Source of the DNA: Halothiobacillus sp.
GTDB taxonomy: Bacteria; Pseudomonadota; Gammaproteobacteria; Halothiobacillales; Halothiobacillaceae
DNA length: 64,000 bases
Assembly: GCA_016278265.1 (NCBI GenBank)
Contig: JADQCE010000001.1
Span: 62,001-126,000, forward strand
Direction: 5' to 3'
Below the pieces are notes generated by a model. The model saw nothing but the letters and a program-made list of their open reading frames with translations, ran no database searches and was not told where the DNA came from. Shown one piece after another: positions 24,660-32,103 of the stretch (its first letter is position 1; the number at the start of each line of letters is the position of its first letter). The position numbers and the translations under genes were made by a program.

Positions 24660-25250
24660 ATGCTGACCCGACGCCTTTCCGCCGCCCTGCTGGCCGGCGC
24701 CATCGCCGCGCCCATCTCGGCGCTTCCCGTCACCGCCCAGGCGGCCGAGTACGTCATCGACACCGAGGGGCAGCACGCCTTTATCGAGTGGCGTATCAAC
24801 CACCTCGGCTTTTCCTGGCTGTACGGCCGCTTCAACGACTTCGAGGGCAGCTTCGAGTACGAGGACGGCCAGATCGAGGATGCCAGCGTCGACGTGACCA
24901 TCGACATGGCCAGCCTCGATTCGAACCACGCCGAGCGCGACAAGCACCTGCGCAGTGATGATTTCTTCGATGTGAACGAGTACCCCGAAGCCAGCTTCAA
25001 GAGCACCGGCATCGAGTCGACCGACGACGGCTTCGTCATCACCGGCGATCTGACCCTGCGCGGCGTGACCAAGGAGATCGAGATCGAGGCCGAGAAGATC
25101 GGCGAGGGCGAAGACCCCTGGGGCGGCTACCGCGCCGGTTTTCACGGCACCACCACGCTGACGCTCAAGGACTTCGGTATCGACTACGACCTGGGCCCGG
25201 CGGCGACTACCGCCGAGGTGACGTTGTCGGTGGAGGGTGTTCGTCAGTAG
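24660..25250 (+). CDS. YceI-family periplasmic lipocalin-like protein
   Basis: 196 residues with a signal peptide (LLAGAIAAPISALPVTAQA, cleavage probably before AEYVID). The mature protein has the YceI pattern: YVIDTEGQHAFIEWRINHLGFSW, then DASVDVTIDMASLDSNHAERDKHLRSDDFFDV and ITGDLTLRGVTKEIEI. YceI proteins form a beta-barrel that binds isoprenoid-like molecules such as ubiquinone. Paired here with cytochrome b561, which fits a quinone-related role, though the function is not proven. AAGGAGA just upstream fixes ATG 24660. An intrinsic terminator follows. Confidence 0.93.
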   Translation: MLTRRLSAALLAGAIAAPISALPVTAQAAEYVIDTEGQHAFIEWRINHLGFSWLYGRFNDFEGSFEYEDGQIEDASVDVTIDMASLDSNHAERDKHLRSDDFFDVNEYPEASFKSTGIESTDDGFVITGDLTLRGVTKEIEIEAEKIGEGEDPWGGYRAGFHGTTTLTLKDFGIDYDLGPAATTAEVTLSVEGVRQ

Positions 25251-25290
25251 GTCAATGAGCGGCCCTTGAGGTCGCAGCACTATTCGGCAA

Positions 25291-25322
25291 GCGCCCCGGC
25301 AGATCCTGTCGGGGCGTTTCTC
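25291..25322 (+). terminator. Intrinsic terminator after yceI
   Basis: CGCCCCGGCAG (25292-25302) pairs with CTGTCGGGGCG (25306-25316) with one G-U wobble and a 3-base loop, followed by TTTCTCTT. It lies 41 bases after the yceI stop. Confidence 0.8.
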
Positions 25323-25608
25323 TTGGTGCCCCCGACGCGGGTCACATCGATCTACAGTCTGCGATAACCTTGCCCCGAGACAATTTGGGTGACGCCACCC
25401 GGGATCGATGACTGAATCCCGCCTGTCACACGGATAAGGAGGGAACCGCATAGGTTATGGTTGCCCATTTATCGGATCAACGGGGCGATCAAACGCCCCA
25501 GAGTAGCTAGATTATTCGTCTCAAAGGGCATGGTCGATACAGAAGAAGCCCCTCCTCTGCGGGTTTCTTTAAACCACCGCGTTCCTGAATCGCTAGGTGT
25601 GAACAGCC
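25323..25608. other. Gene-free left flank of the restriction-modification island
   Basis: No convincing gene. Base composition drops toward the restriction gene. It holds a small GC hairpin (GGGGCG 25482-25487 with CGCCCC 25494-25499) and a possible bidirectional terminator for the restriction gene: GAAGCCC (25545-25551) pairs with GGGTTTC (25561-25567) with one wobble, followed by T-rich bases on both sides. I looked for a duplication of this sequence at the right side of the island and found none. Confidence 0.5.
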
Positions 25609-26520
25609 TTAAGTTTCTTTAGCTATTTTTGCCCACTCTGAGGCGAGGACAGGAAGTCGGTCAAAAATCTCGCGACCGAAAAGCACCTCGTCTACGTAAC
25701 CCATATGGAGCATGTCAACAATCCGGCAAAGATACCCCTTTCCGCATACCCACCACGTGAAGTGAGAATCCACGAATAAATAGTGCAAAACCTTCCTTTG
25801 TTCATGTTCATGCAATTCTTCAAGCTCCATGCCGTCAAGAAGTGTCTCATAAACACCGTCGGCAACACGGCTCCCAAAAGTTGTGGTGTAGTAATATTCT
25901 TTTATTTCCCAAATCGCGATCGGGTTGACGACACTTGGAAAAGCGCCATCCACCCTGCGCGCCAGGGTCCTAAGAGGCGCTCTGTCCTTGGTAACTGTGG
26001 TGAGTTCGAGAGGATTGTAATTACACGAAGCTCCATTAGAGGCGTTTTCGATTAGCATGTTTATCATGCCGGTAAAATATGCTGGAGCTTTTTTATCGCC
26101 TTTTTGTTTATTTTCTGGAATCGGACACTTCGTATCTAGCTTGTTTCTTAGCCGTTCGAATTCTCGCCTTGCTCTGGTGGTGTTTTCGCATTCCGCATTT
26201 AGCCGCTTGCCAGTTTTTTTATCATAAAGCGGGGTTGCGTCCATCAAATTGGGTTCAGCGTAATCGTGCAGTAACTCTGAACGAGCTTCAAAATATGCAA
26301 GAAGCTCAACCCCAAGAGCGGTCAGTTTATGATCGACACACAGGTGGCTGGTCCCTAAACCTAGCTTTTCGTAAGCCGACTCTATCTCGGAAATTGTTGG
26401 AACTTTTATCTTTCCTTTCCCAATTTTTCCACGTTCCGTATAGCCAACAGCTTGACTTATCGTGCGAACATCTGCCCAAAACTTTTTGGGTTTCCTTTTG
26501 AAACGGTTAATTGGTTGCAT
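25609..26520 (-). CDS. Putative type II restriction endonuclease
   Basis: 303 residues in AT-rich DNA unlike its neighbours. The protein is not one I can match to a named enzyme. The best catalytic candidate is Asp191 ... Glu205-Ile-Lys207 in the stretch VNPIAIWEIKEYYYTTTFG, the D...ExK spacing of PD-(D/E)xK nucleases, with a conserved-looking SRVADGVYETLLDG after it. Lys-rich N-terminus (NRFKRKPKKFW). The start ATG 26520 overlaps the end of the controller gene by 14 bases, so the two are translationally coupled. It lies divergent from an adenine methyltransferase, the usual C-R / M arrangement. The function is therefore inferred mainly from context. Specificity is unknown. Confidence 0.7.
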   Translation of the reverse strand: MQPINRFKRKPKKFWADVRTISQAVGYTERGKIGKGKIKVPTISEIESAYEKLGLGTSHLCVDHKLTALGVELLAYFEARSELLHDYAEPNLMDATPLYDKKTGKRLNAECENTTRARREFERLRNKLDTKCPIPENKQKGDKKAPAYFTGMINMLIENASNGASCNYNPLELTTVTKDRAPLRTLARRVDGAFPSVVNPIAIWEIKEYYYTTTFGSRVADGVYETLLDGMELEELHEHEQRKVLHYLFVDSHFTWWVCGKGYLCRIVDMLHMGYVDEVLFGREIFDRLPVLASEWAKIAKET

Positions 26521-26749
26521 CGAGATAGCGCCGTATAAGTTCTTGTAGTGGGATGCCTAACGCCGCCGCGACCTGCTGTAGTTCGACTAGGTCAAGCCGG
26601 CGTTCTCCCGACTCGTATTTGCTAACAAAAGACTGCGGCGCGCCAAGTGCATCCGCTAAATCGATTTGTCGAAGGGACTTTTCTTGGCGAATATCCCGCA
26701 ACAGAGCTTGTAATGCAGTACGATGTCGTGAGCGCGGTGATCGGTCCAT
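26507..26749 (-). CDS. XRE-family controller (C) protein of the restriction-modification system
   Basis: 80 residues, the size of restriction-modification controller proteins. The helix-turn-helix spans about residues 24-60 (LRQIDLADALGAPQSFVSKYESGERRLDLVELQQVAAALG). Such proteins bind a palindrome upstream of their own gene, first activating and later repressing C and R so that methylation comes first in a new host. The gene starts right beside a candidate operator. ATG 26749 has no Shine-Dalgarno sequence, and the nearest -10-like box would give a leaderless message. Its 3' end overlaps the restriction gene. Confidence 0.85.
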   Translation of the reverse strand: MDRSPRSRHRTALQALLRDIRQEKSLRQIDLADALGAPQSFVSKYESGERRLDLVELQQVAAALGIPLQELIRRYLDATN

Positions 26750-26755
26750 CTGGTG

Positions 26756-26797
26756 ATTCTAAATCCCCTTGCGGGATATCCCGTTTTAGGATATAAT
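26756..26797. promoter_or_regulatory. Divergent promoters with a shared palindromic operator (restriction-modification control region)
   Basis: CGGGATATCCCG (26772-26783) is a perfect 12-bp palindrome. To the right, TTGCGG (26769-26774) and a perfect TATAAT (26792-26797), 17 bases apart, form a methyltransferase promoter whose start point would fall at or next to ATG 26804. To the left, TAGAAT on the minus strand (26756-26761) would start C-gene transcription at about its ATG (26749), but has no decent -35, as expected for an activator-dependent promoter. The palindrome sits inside the M promoter and upstream of the C promoter, so one site could repress M and activate C-R. Confidence 0.6.
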
Positions 26798-26803
26798 GAG
26801 CTC

Positions 26804-27709
26804 ATGAATGCACAAAACTCAACGATCCTCGACACGGATCTTTTCGGGGGGCCAGGCTTAGGTTATCGGCGTCCAAGCGGGTCCTTGCTCAAATGGATCG
26901 GGAACAAGTATAAGATGGCTGAGCAAATCTGCTCATACCTTCCTAAGAATTTCGGGACGTTTCACGAGGTTTTCCTGGGAGGCGCAGCTATACTCGGAAC
27001 CGTTAGCCCCAAAGAGGGGGTTGGTTCTGATGCTTACGGCCCGCTGATAGAAATATGGGAGGCCGTTCAAAATAATCCTCAGAAAGTAATTAATTGGTAC
27101 GCCGAAAGATATGAACAGTATTATTCGAGCGAGGACCATAAGGCTCAATATGAGCAAATTAAAGCCCGTTTCAATAACAAACCAAATGGTCCGGATTTTC
27201 TGTTCCTCTGTCGGTCTTGTTATGGTGGTGTAATTAGATTTCGCAAATCTGATGGCTATATGTCAACTCCGTGCGGCGTGCATAAACCTCTTCGCGTTGA
27301 AACCTTCGCAAAGCGAACTCTGGAATGGAGTGATCGATTGCAGGGGTGTCAATTTGTGCAAGCCGATTTTCGGGAAATGATGGCAGCAGCAAAGCCTGGA
27401 GACGTAATCTATTGTGACCCCCCTTATGTAGACAGTCAGGCGATTCTCTATGGCGCTCAGGACTTTTTGGTGTCTGATTTGATGGCTGCAATCGCAGAGT
27501 GCAAGGATCGCGGGGTGCATGTCATGCTTAGCATCGATGGGACAAAAAAATCTGGGAATCGAGTATGTGATGTCCAAATCCCGGACGGCCTTTTTGAGAC
27601 TGAAATCGATATCCATGTGGGCCGCTCGATGCTGAAAAGATTCCAGATGAACGGAAAATCACTTGAGAGTGATGTTGTTACTGATCGTCTATTGCTGACA
27701 TACGCTTGA
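26804..27709 (+). CDS. DNA adenine-N6 methyltransferase (D12/Dam class) of the restriction-modification system
   Basis: 301 residues. The N-terminal LLKWIGNKYKMAEQI (29-43) and HEVFLGGAAILG (about 54-65) are the AdoMet-binding motifs of D12-class enzymes. The catalytic DPPY is at 205-208 (IYCDPPYVDS). It methylates adenine N6 at the site cut by the partner nuclease. I chose ATG 26804 over GTG 26753, because the perfect TATAAT at 26792-26797 lies inside the longer reading and would be upstream of any transcript; the message is probably leaderless. AT-rich like the R and C genes. The specificity cannot be read from the sequence. Confidence 0.9.
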   Translation: MNAQNSTILDTDLFGGPGLGYRRPSGSLLKWIGNKYKMAEQICSYLPKNFGTFHEVFLGGAAILGTVSPKEGVGSDAYGPLIEIWEAVQNNPQKVINWYAERYEQYYSSEDHKAQYEQIKARFNNKPNGPDFLFLCRSCYGGVIRFRKSDGYMSTPCGVHKPLRVETFAKRTLEWSDRLQGCQFVQADFREMMAAAKPGDVIYCDPPYVDSQAILYGAQDFLVSDLMAAIAECKDRGVHVMLSIDGTKKSGNRVCDVQIPDGLFETEIDIHVGRSMLKRFQMNGKSLESDVVTDRLLLTYA

Positions 27710-27896
27710 TTCCGAAAAAGTCATAACGATTTTCTGCTGGAAGGTGTCCCCAACGGGTTTGGAGTAGTTTAACCACTCGATATTGAGAGAATAAGTGTCC
27801 TTAGTTGGACAGCTTTCCATGCCCGGTCGGACCTAACTAAGTGATTGATATGAGGCGTCTTTAGGCTCTGATCCAGTGTGAAAAGGGGTCAGAAGT

Positions 27897-27930
27897 CTTT
27901 AAGACGCTTCTAGCCTTTAAGACGCTTCTA
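27897..27930. repeat. 16-bp direct repeat
   Basis: CTTTAAGACGCTTCTA occurs at 27897-27912 and again at 27915-27930, separated by two bases. It lies at the junction between AT-rich island DNA and the GC-rich hairpin block. It could be a remnant of an insertion or of a REP-type element. Confidence 0.7.
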
Positions 27931-27989
27931 TGATTTCGCACGCTTTCAGCGCATGTGCTGATTACCAAGCCGCATTGGTAGGCGCGCGA

Positions 27990-28165
27990 GGCACTTTCTC
28001 TTGCTTGCCCAAGAGAAAGTGCCCAAAGAGAAGGGCACCCCTCGCCTTGGCCCTACGGGCTTCCCTCCCGTCCGGGGTGCCGCAGACGGGTCGGTTCGAC
28101 GCGACGTCCTGTCGCGGCGAACCTCGGGTCGGCGTCCATGCCGCCCCGACCCTGCGGCACCCCGG
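27990..28165. repeat. Composite hairpin/REP-like block
   Basis: Three nested or adjacent stems. GGCACTTTCTCTT (27990-28002) pairs perfectly with 28011-28023. CCGGGGTGCCGCAG (28072-28085) plus GGGTCGG (28088-28094) pair with CCGACCC and TGCGGCACCCCGG (28146-28165) apart from a short bulge. Inside that, GTTCGACGCGAC (28094-28105) pairs with 28111-28122 at 11 of 12 positions. The AAGAGAAAGTGCCCAAAGAG wording resembles intergenic repeats dispersed in many proteobacterial chromosomes. Function unknown; a structured RNA or a target of a REP transposase are options. Confidence 0.6.
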
Positions 28166-28447
28166 CCGCTCGGCAAGGGCGAAGGGGGCAGTCGAGCCTG
28201 ATAACTCGGTGCCATGAATAATTTGCTTTAAGCCGCTTATGGCTAGGCACGCGCCGTTGGCGCGTTTAGAAAAGTCCCTCGCGCGCCGGGCACGGCGGTA
28301 GCTCATACCCACTCCGCGCAACCGGCGTGCGAAACGACTCTCCCCCGGTATGCCCTCCCTATCGGCTGATGGATGTCCTCCCGGTTGGCGACTACGCTTG
28401 TAAGCGATGGCCGGAGACGTTTTTACCGAATCACCGTCGGAGGCCCC

Positions 28448-29542
28448 ATGACCAATCGCGACGATATCCAGAACCGGGCCGCCGGCGCGATCATGGGGGC
28501 CTTCATCGGCGATGCCCTGGGGCTGGGCCCGCACTGGTACTACAACCTCGACGAGTTGCGTCGGGACTACGGCGACTGGATCGACGATTACATCGACCCC
28601 AAGCCCGGTCGATACCACGAGGGCCTCAAGGCAGGCCAGCTCTCCCAGGCGGGGATCGTCCTCGACTTGATGCTGCGTTCACTGGTCGAGTCGAACGGTT
28701 ACGACGAAGATGATTTCTGTCGGCGGCTGGATGAGGACCTCTTCCCAATGCTCGATGGCACCCCGGCCTCTGGTCCCGGCGGTTACACCAGCCAATCCAT
28801 CCGCGATGCCTGGCGAAAACGTGTCGAGCACGGCTTGCCCTGGGGCGAAGTCGGTGGTCACGCCGACACCACCGAAGCCATTGAACGCACGCTTGCCATT
28901 GCCGTGCGCTATGCATTCGAACCCAAAACACTGGCGGCAGCCATTGCCGACAACACCGTCCTGACCCAGGTGGACGAAACAGTGGTCTCCATGACCGTGG
29001 CGTACGGTGCGCTGCTGGGCCTGCTGGTTCAGGGGCAACGTCTGGATACGGAAATCTCCGACAAGCTGATGGCCCTGGTGAAAGGCGGTGAGTTGCCGTT
29101 TCATGCGGTCACCAGTGATGATCTTCAGCCGCCCCAGCCGGGGCAGCCGGACCCGCCCCGGGCAGGTCGTTTTGCCTCGCCCGATGCCCTGCTGACACCT
29201 TCCTGCATAGCAGCAGCGGCTGCCGATCCCGGGGTGCGAATCGAGCCGCCCTGGAAAGTCTCCCTGGTGTACGGCATGCCCTGCGCCATTTATCACCAGC
29301 TTCCGGCGGCTTACTACCTCTCGGCAAGATTTGCCGACGATTTCGAGGCGGCGGTATTGCACGCGGTCAATGGCGGTGGCCAGAACATGGCCCGGGCGAT
29401 GCTGACCGGTGCGCTTACGGGGGCACAGGTGGGTCTCAGCGGAATCCCGAAGCGGTTTATCGACGGATTGGAAAACGTCGGCGAGTTACAGCAGCGCGCC
29501 GAGCAAGTGGCCTCGGCGGTGGCAGCCGACGGTCTTCCATGA
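28448..29542 (+). CDS. ADP-ribosylglycohydrolase-family protein with altered metal motif
   Basis: 364 residues. The start MGAFIGDALGLGPHW (about residues 16-30) is the GDALG motif of the DraG/ADP-ribosyl-hydrolase fold, an all-helical enzyme that removes ADP-ribose from proteins or small molecules using two magnesium ions. The C-terminal motif, normally containing D-x-D, reads NGGGQNMARAMLTGALTGAQVGL, so those metal ligands are missing. The protein may bind but not hydrolyse, or may use a different chemistry. CGGAGG before ATG 28448 fixes the start. It is the first gene right of the restriction-modification island, but has ordinary chromosomal composition. An intrinsic terminator follows. Confidence 0.8.
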   Translation: MTNRDDIQNRAAGAIMGAFIGDALGLGPHWYYNLDELRRDYGDWIDDYIDPKPGRYHEGLKAGQLSQAGIVLDLMLRSLVESNGYDEDDFCRRLDEDLFPMLDGTPASGPGGYTSQSIRDAWRKRVEHGLPWGEVGGHADTTEAIERTLAIAVRYAFEPKTLAAAIADNTVLTQVDETVVSMTVAYGALLGLLVQGQRLDTEISDKLMALVKGGELPFHAVTSDDLQPPQPGQPDPPRAGRFASPDALLTPSCIAAAAADPGVRIEPPWKVSLVYGMPCAIYHQLPAAYYLSARFADDFEAAVLHAVNGGGQNMARAMLTGALTGAQVGLSGIPKRFIDGLENVGELQQRAEQVASAVAADGLP

Positions 29543-29567
29543 TGGCTTTTCACGTCGACGTGCGATG

Positions 29568-29600
29568 CCCCCGGCAAGGTCGCCCTTGCCGGGGGTTTTT
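29568..29600 (+). terminator. Intrinsic terminator after the ADP-ribosylglycohydrolase-like gene
   Basis: CCCCCGGCAAGG (29568-29579) pairs perfectly with CCTTGCCGGGGG (29584-29595), loop of four, followed by TTTTT (29596-29600). Confidence 0.9.
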
Positions 29601-29834
29601 GGTCTGGCGTCTGTCGCGCCGCAGAAACTGTCGGGGCGTTTTTCCGCCTGACCTTTAAAAGGAGGCCCGCCTTTTCTATCGCTTTGCGACCCGCAGTGGA
29701 TCTCAGGGCGGTATGTCGGGCGGTGTAAGCTTGAAGATCCTCGTGTGGATTGGGATAGATGGACCCACATGGGATGAGCACCACGGGTCGCGTAAGCCGC
29801 GCTGATTTGCGCGCTGATTTATGGGGAGCGAATC

Positions 29835-30722
29835 ATGCAGGAAGGTTTCGGAGAAGGGGTGTTGTCTATCTGGCAGGCCCCTCTGTACCAGGCAGGCGAA
29901 ACGACCATCCACTTGAGTCAGTTGGTGATAGCGCTTCTGGTCATTGTCCTGGGCTTTTTGCTGGTGCGTTACGTGGGGGGCACGCTATCGCGTCGCATCG
30001 ACAAGGATTCGCGCGTATCCGCCCAGCGGGCGCACGTGATCCGCAAGATGGTCGCCTACGTGGGCTATCTGACCATCGTCCTCATGGCCCTCCCGATCGC
30101 CGGCATTCCGATTACCGTGTTTGCCATCCTGGGCGGCGCGCTGGCCATCGGCGTGGGTTTTGGTGCCCAGAACCTGCTCAACAACCTGATCTCGGGCATC
30201 ATTTTGCTTGTCGAACACCCCATCAGGATTGGCGATGTCGTTGAACTGGAGACCGACAGGGGGCGCGTCGAGGATATCGGCAATCGCTGCGTGCGCATCC
30301 GGCGTTTCGATGGTGTGCATGTGTTGGTGCCGAACAGTTACTTTCTCGAGCAACGCGTCACCAACTGGACACTGGTGTCCAACGAGGTGCGCGGTGGGGT
30401 AACGGTGGGCGTGGCATACGGCTCACCCACCCGCCGGGTGGAGCAGCTGATGTTGCAGGCCGCGATGGAGCAGAGGGCCATTGACGATAGCCTGGCGAAT
30501 CCCGAGGTGCTGTTCGAAGATTTCGGCGACAACAGCCTGGTGTTCACCGTGTTTTTCTGGACACGTGTTCAGGTCGCGACGGACCTTCGTCGACTCCAAT
30601 CGACCATCCGATTCCGTATCGATGAGCTGTTTGCCGAAGACGGTATCGTGATTGCCTTCCCACAACGTGATGTGCACCTGGATATCAGCGATCCCCTGCC
30701 ACTTCGCATCCTCGATGAGTGA
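29835..30722 (+). CDS. Small-conductance mechanosensitive channel, MscS family
   Basis: 295 residues, close to the classic MscS length. Three hydrophobic helices are seen (LSQLVIALLVIVLGFLLVRYV; MVAYVGYLTIVLMALPIAGI; and the pore helix VFAILGGALAIGVGFGAQNLLNNLISG with glycine-alanine packing). The cytoplasmic vestibule follows, starting HPIRIGDVVELETDRGRVEDIG and including RRFDGVHVLVPNSYF. It opens under membrane tension to release solutes in osmotic down-shock. The last residues FPQRDVHLD match the C-terminal barrel. ATG 29835 has a GGGGAG ribosome site nearby. The single-gene unit ends at a terminator near 30864-30899. Confidence 0.93.
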   Translation: MQEGFGEGVLSIWQAPLYQAGETTIHLSQLVIALLVIVLGFLLVRYVGGTLSRRIDKDSRVSAQRAHVIRKMVAYVGYLTIVLMALPIAGIPITVFAILGGALAIGVGFGAQNLLNNLISGIILLVEHPIRIGDVVELETDRGRVEDIGNRCVRIRRFDGVHVLVPNSYFLEQRVTNWTLVSNEVRGGVTVGVAYGSPTRRVEQLMLQAAMEQRAIDDSLANPEVLFEDFGDNSLVFTVFFWTRVQVATDLRRLQSTIRFRIDELFAEDGIVIAFPQRDVHLDISDPLPLRILDE

Positions 30723-30863
30723 ACGGGGCGAAGGGGGCAAGCCCCTTTCCCTGCGGCCCATGTCGCGGCTCGGCCCGCGAAAGATGCGCGCCGCCCAGCC
30801 AGCCGGCCTGGCAGGGAGGCGGTGGGAAGCGGGTACCTGCGGTAGGCGAATGCCTGAACCAAT

Positions 30864-30899
30864 CAAAACCCCGGCAAGGGTTTCCCTGTCGGGGTTTTG
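30864..30899. terminator. Intrinsic terminator downstream of mscS
   Basis: CAAAACCCCGGCAAGGG (30864-30880) pairs with CCCTGTCGGGGTTTTG (30884-30899) apart from one unpaired A and one wobble. It carries A-runs and T-runs on its two sides and could act in both directions. It lies 141 bases after the mscS stop. The stretch 30723-30863 shows nothing else. Confidence 0.75.
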
Positions 30900-30943
30900 C
30901 TTTGTTTCTGCGCCGGGGACGGGACGCTGGTCGTGCCGTTCGA

Positions 30944-31090
30944 TCAGACGTCGAACGGCACCCCGACCGTCACGATCCGCGGCTTGCCGACTCGGAATAT
31001 CGCCGGGCGGATCGCTGCGGCGGAGGGGGCCGTGGGGTACTGCTGAAGAAGGGGGCGGTTCTGCAGTAAAGTGGCGGCCGAAATGACCAT
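30944..31090 (-). CDS. Possible small protein of 48 residues
   Basis: In the 408-base gap between mscS and the antiporter gene, the minus strand from ATG 31090 to TGA 30944 reads a 48-residue protein with sensible codon use and a compact ending (IFRVGKPRIVTVGVPFDV). There is no obvious ribosome site and no family I recognise. It could be the remnant of a longer gene. Low confidence. Confidence 0.2.
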   Translation of the reverse strand: MVISAATLLQNRPLLQQYPTAPSAAAIRPAIFRVGKPRIVTVGVPFDV

Positions 31091-31130
31091 TGATGGACTC
31101 GGTTGACGAGTCCCGAGCGAGGAATCTGAG

Positions 31131-32102
31131 ATGTTGATGCCTGTGTTGGCGGTGCTGGCGGGTCTGGTGCTGCTGGTCTGGAGTGCCGATCGGTTTGTGG
31201 ACGGGGCGGCGGCCACCGCCAAGCATCTGGGCATGTCGCCCCTGCTGATCGGCATGGTGATCATGGGGTTCGGCACCTCGGCGCCGGAGCTGGTGGTGTC
31301 GGTGATGGCGTCACTGGATGGCAGTCCCGGGATTGCGTTGGGGAACGCCTATGGCTCGAACATCGCCAATATCGCGCTGATCCTCGGCCTGACGGCGGTG
31401 ATCGCACCGATCGCGGTCCACTCGCAGGTGATTCGTCGCGAGATGCCCATCCTGCTGGCGGTCACGGCCGTGGCCGCCTTGCAGGTCTACGACGGCGCGG
31501 TGACCCGCATCGAGGGCATCGTCCTGCTGGTGCTGCTGGTGGGGCTGTTGGCCTGGAACATCTACCAGGGGCGCCGCGGACAGGTCGATGCGCTGGGTGG
31601 CGAGGTCGAGCAGGAGCTGATTGCGCACCCCATGCCGCTGAAGAAGGCCCTGGTCTGGGTGGCGATCGGCCTGTTGTTGCTGGTGGCCAGTTCGCGTCTG
31701 CTGGTGTGGGGCGCGGTGGATATCGCGCAGTTCTTCGGCGTGTCGGATCTCGTCATCGGTCTGACGGTGGTGGCCATCGGCACGTCATTGCCCGAATTGG
31801 CCTCATCGATTGCCGCGATTCGCAAGAACGAACACGATATGGCGCTGGGCAACATCATCGGGTCGAACCTGTTCAATACCCTGGGCGTGGTCGGCCTGGC
31901 CGGCGTGATCCACCCGATGGTCGCCGAGCCCGAGGTCTTCACGCGTGACATGCTGGTGATGGGCGTGCTCACCCTGGCCCTGTTCGTGTTCGCCTACGGT
32001 TTTCGCGGCCCGGGACGGATCAATCGGATCGAAGGTGCGGTGCTGCTGGTGGCCTTCGTTGCATACACCACGTACCTGTTGAGCACGACGTTCGTCGCCT
32101 GA
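31131..32102 (+). CDS. CaCA-family Na+/Ca2+ antiporter (YrbG-like)
   Basis: 323 residues, typical of YrbG. Two inverted repeats of about five helices each carry the ion-binding alpha repeats: GFGTSAPELVVSVMASL with GNAYGSNIANIALILG in the first half, and AIGTSLPELASSIAAI with GNIIGSNLFNTLGVVG in the second. Each repeat has the essential Glu in the APEL or LPEL motif. It exchanges a cation, probably calcium, against sodium or protons across the inner membrane; the ion is inferred from the family. The start ATG 31131 is weakly supported by GAGG upstream. The stop is one base before the next gene, so they are co-translated. Confidence 0.92.
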   Translation: MLMPVLAVLAGLVLLVWSADRFVDGAAATAKHLGMSPLLIGMVIMGFGTSAPELVVSVMASLDGSPGIALGNAYGSNIANIALILGLTAVIAPIAVHSQVIRREMPILLAVTAVAALQVYDGAVTRIEGIVLLVLLVGLLAWNIYQGRRGQVDALGGEVEQELIAHPMPLKKALVWVAIGLLLLVASSRLLVWGAVDIAQFFGVSDLVIGLTVVAIGTSLPELASSIAAIRKNEHDMALGNIIGSNLFNTLGVVGLAGVIHPMVAEPEVFTRDMLVMGVLTLALFVFAYGFRGPGRINRIEGAVLLVAFVAYTTYLLSTTFVA

Positions 32103-32103
32103 C

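Larger units (their letters stand above)
27710..28447. other. Gene-free right flank of the island, rich in repeats and hairpins
   Basis: No convincing protein gene in 738 bases. From left to right: AT-rich sequence with short inverted pieces; an AAAAGGGGTCAGAAG stretch (about 27880-27895) of the kind seen near REP-associated transposases; a 16-bp direct repeat; a small hairpin TACCAA/TTGGTA (27963-27980); the strong hairpin block at 27990-28165; and a hairpin ACGCGCC/GGCGCGT (28249-28265). GC content rises to the chromosomal level from about 27980 on. Confidence 0.55.

Noticed and set aside
26079-26501. 140-codon frame antisense to the restriction gene
   Set aside because: The minus-strand gene is coupled to the controller and has a nuclease-like motif; the antisense frame has no ribosome site or family resemblance.
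28072-28165. CRISPR repeat
   Set aside because: The arms are inverted, not regularly spaced direct repeats, and no cas gene is in the window.
27930-28217. 95-codon open frame in the repeat block
   Set aside because: It runs straight through the strong hairpins with no ribosome site; the sequence reads as structured repeat DNA.
25306-29645. Shared CTGTCGGGGCGTTT at 25306-25319 and 29628-29641 as possible island attachment sites
   Set aside because: The first copy is the right arm of an ordinary terminator hairpin, the second sits close after a terminator, and similar wording recurs at 30886. Chance similarity among terminators is more likely than attL/attR, and no integrase is present.
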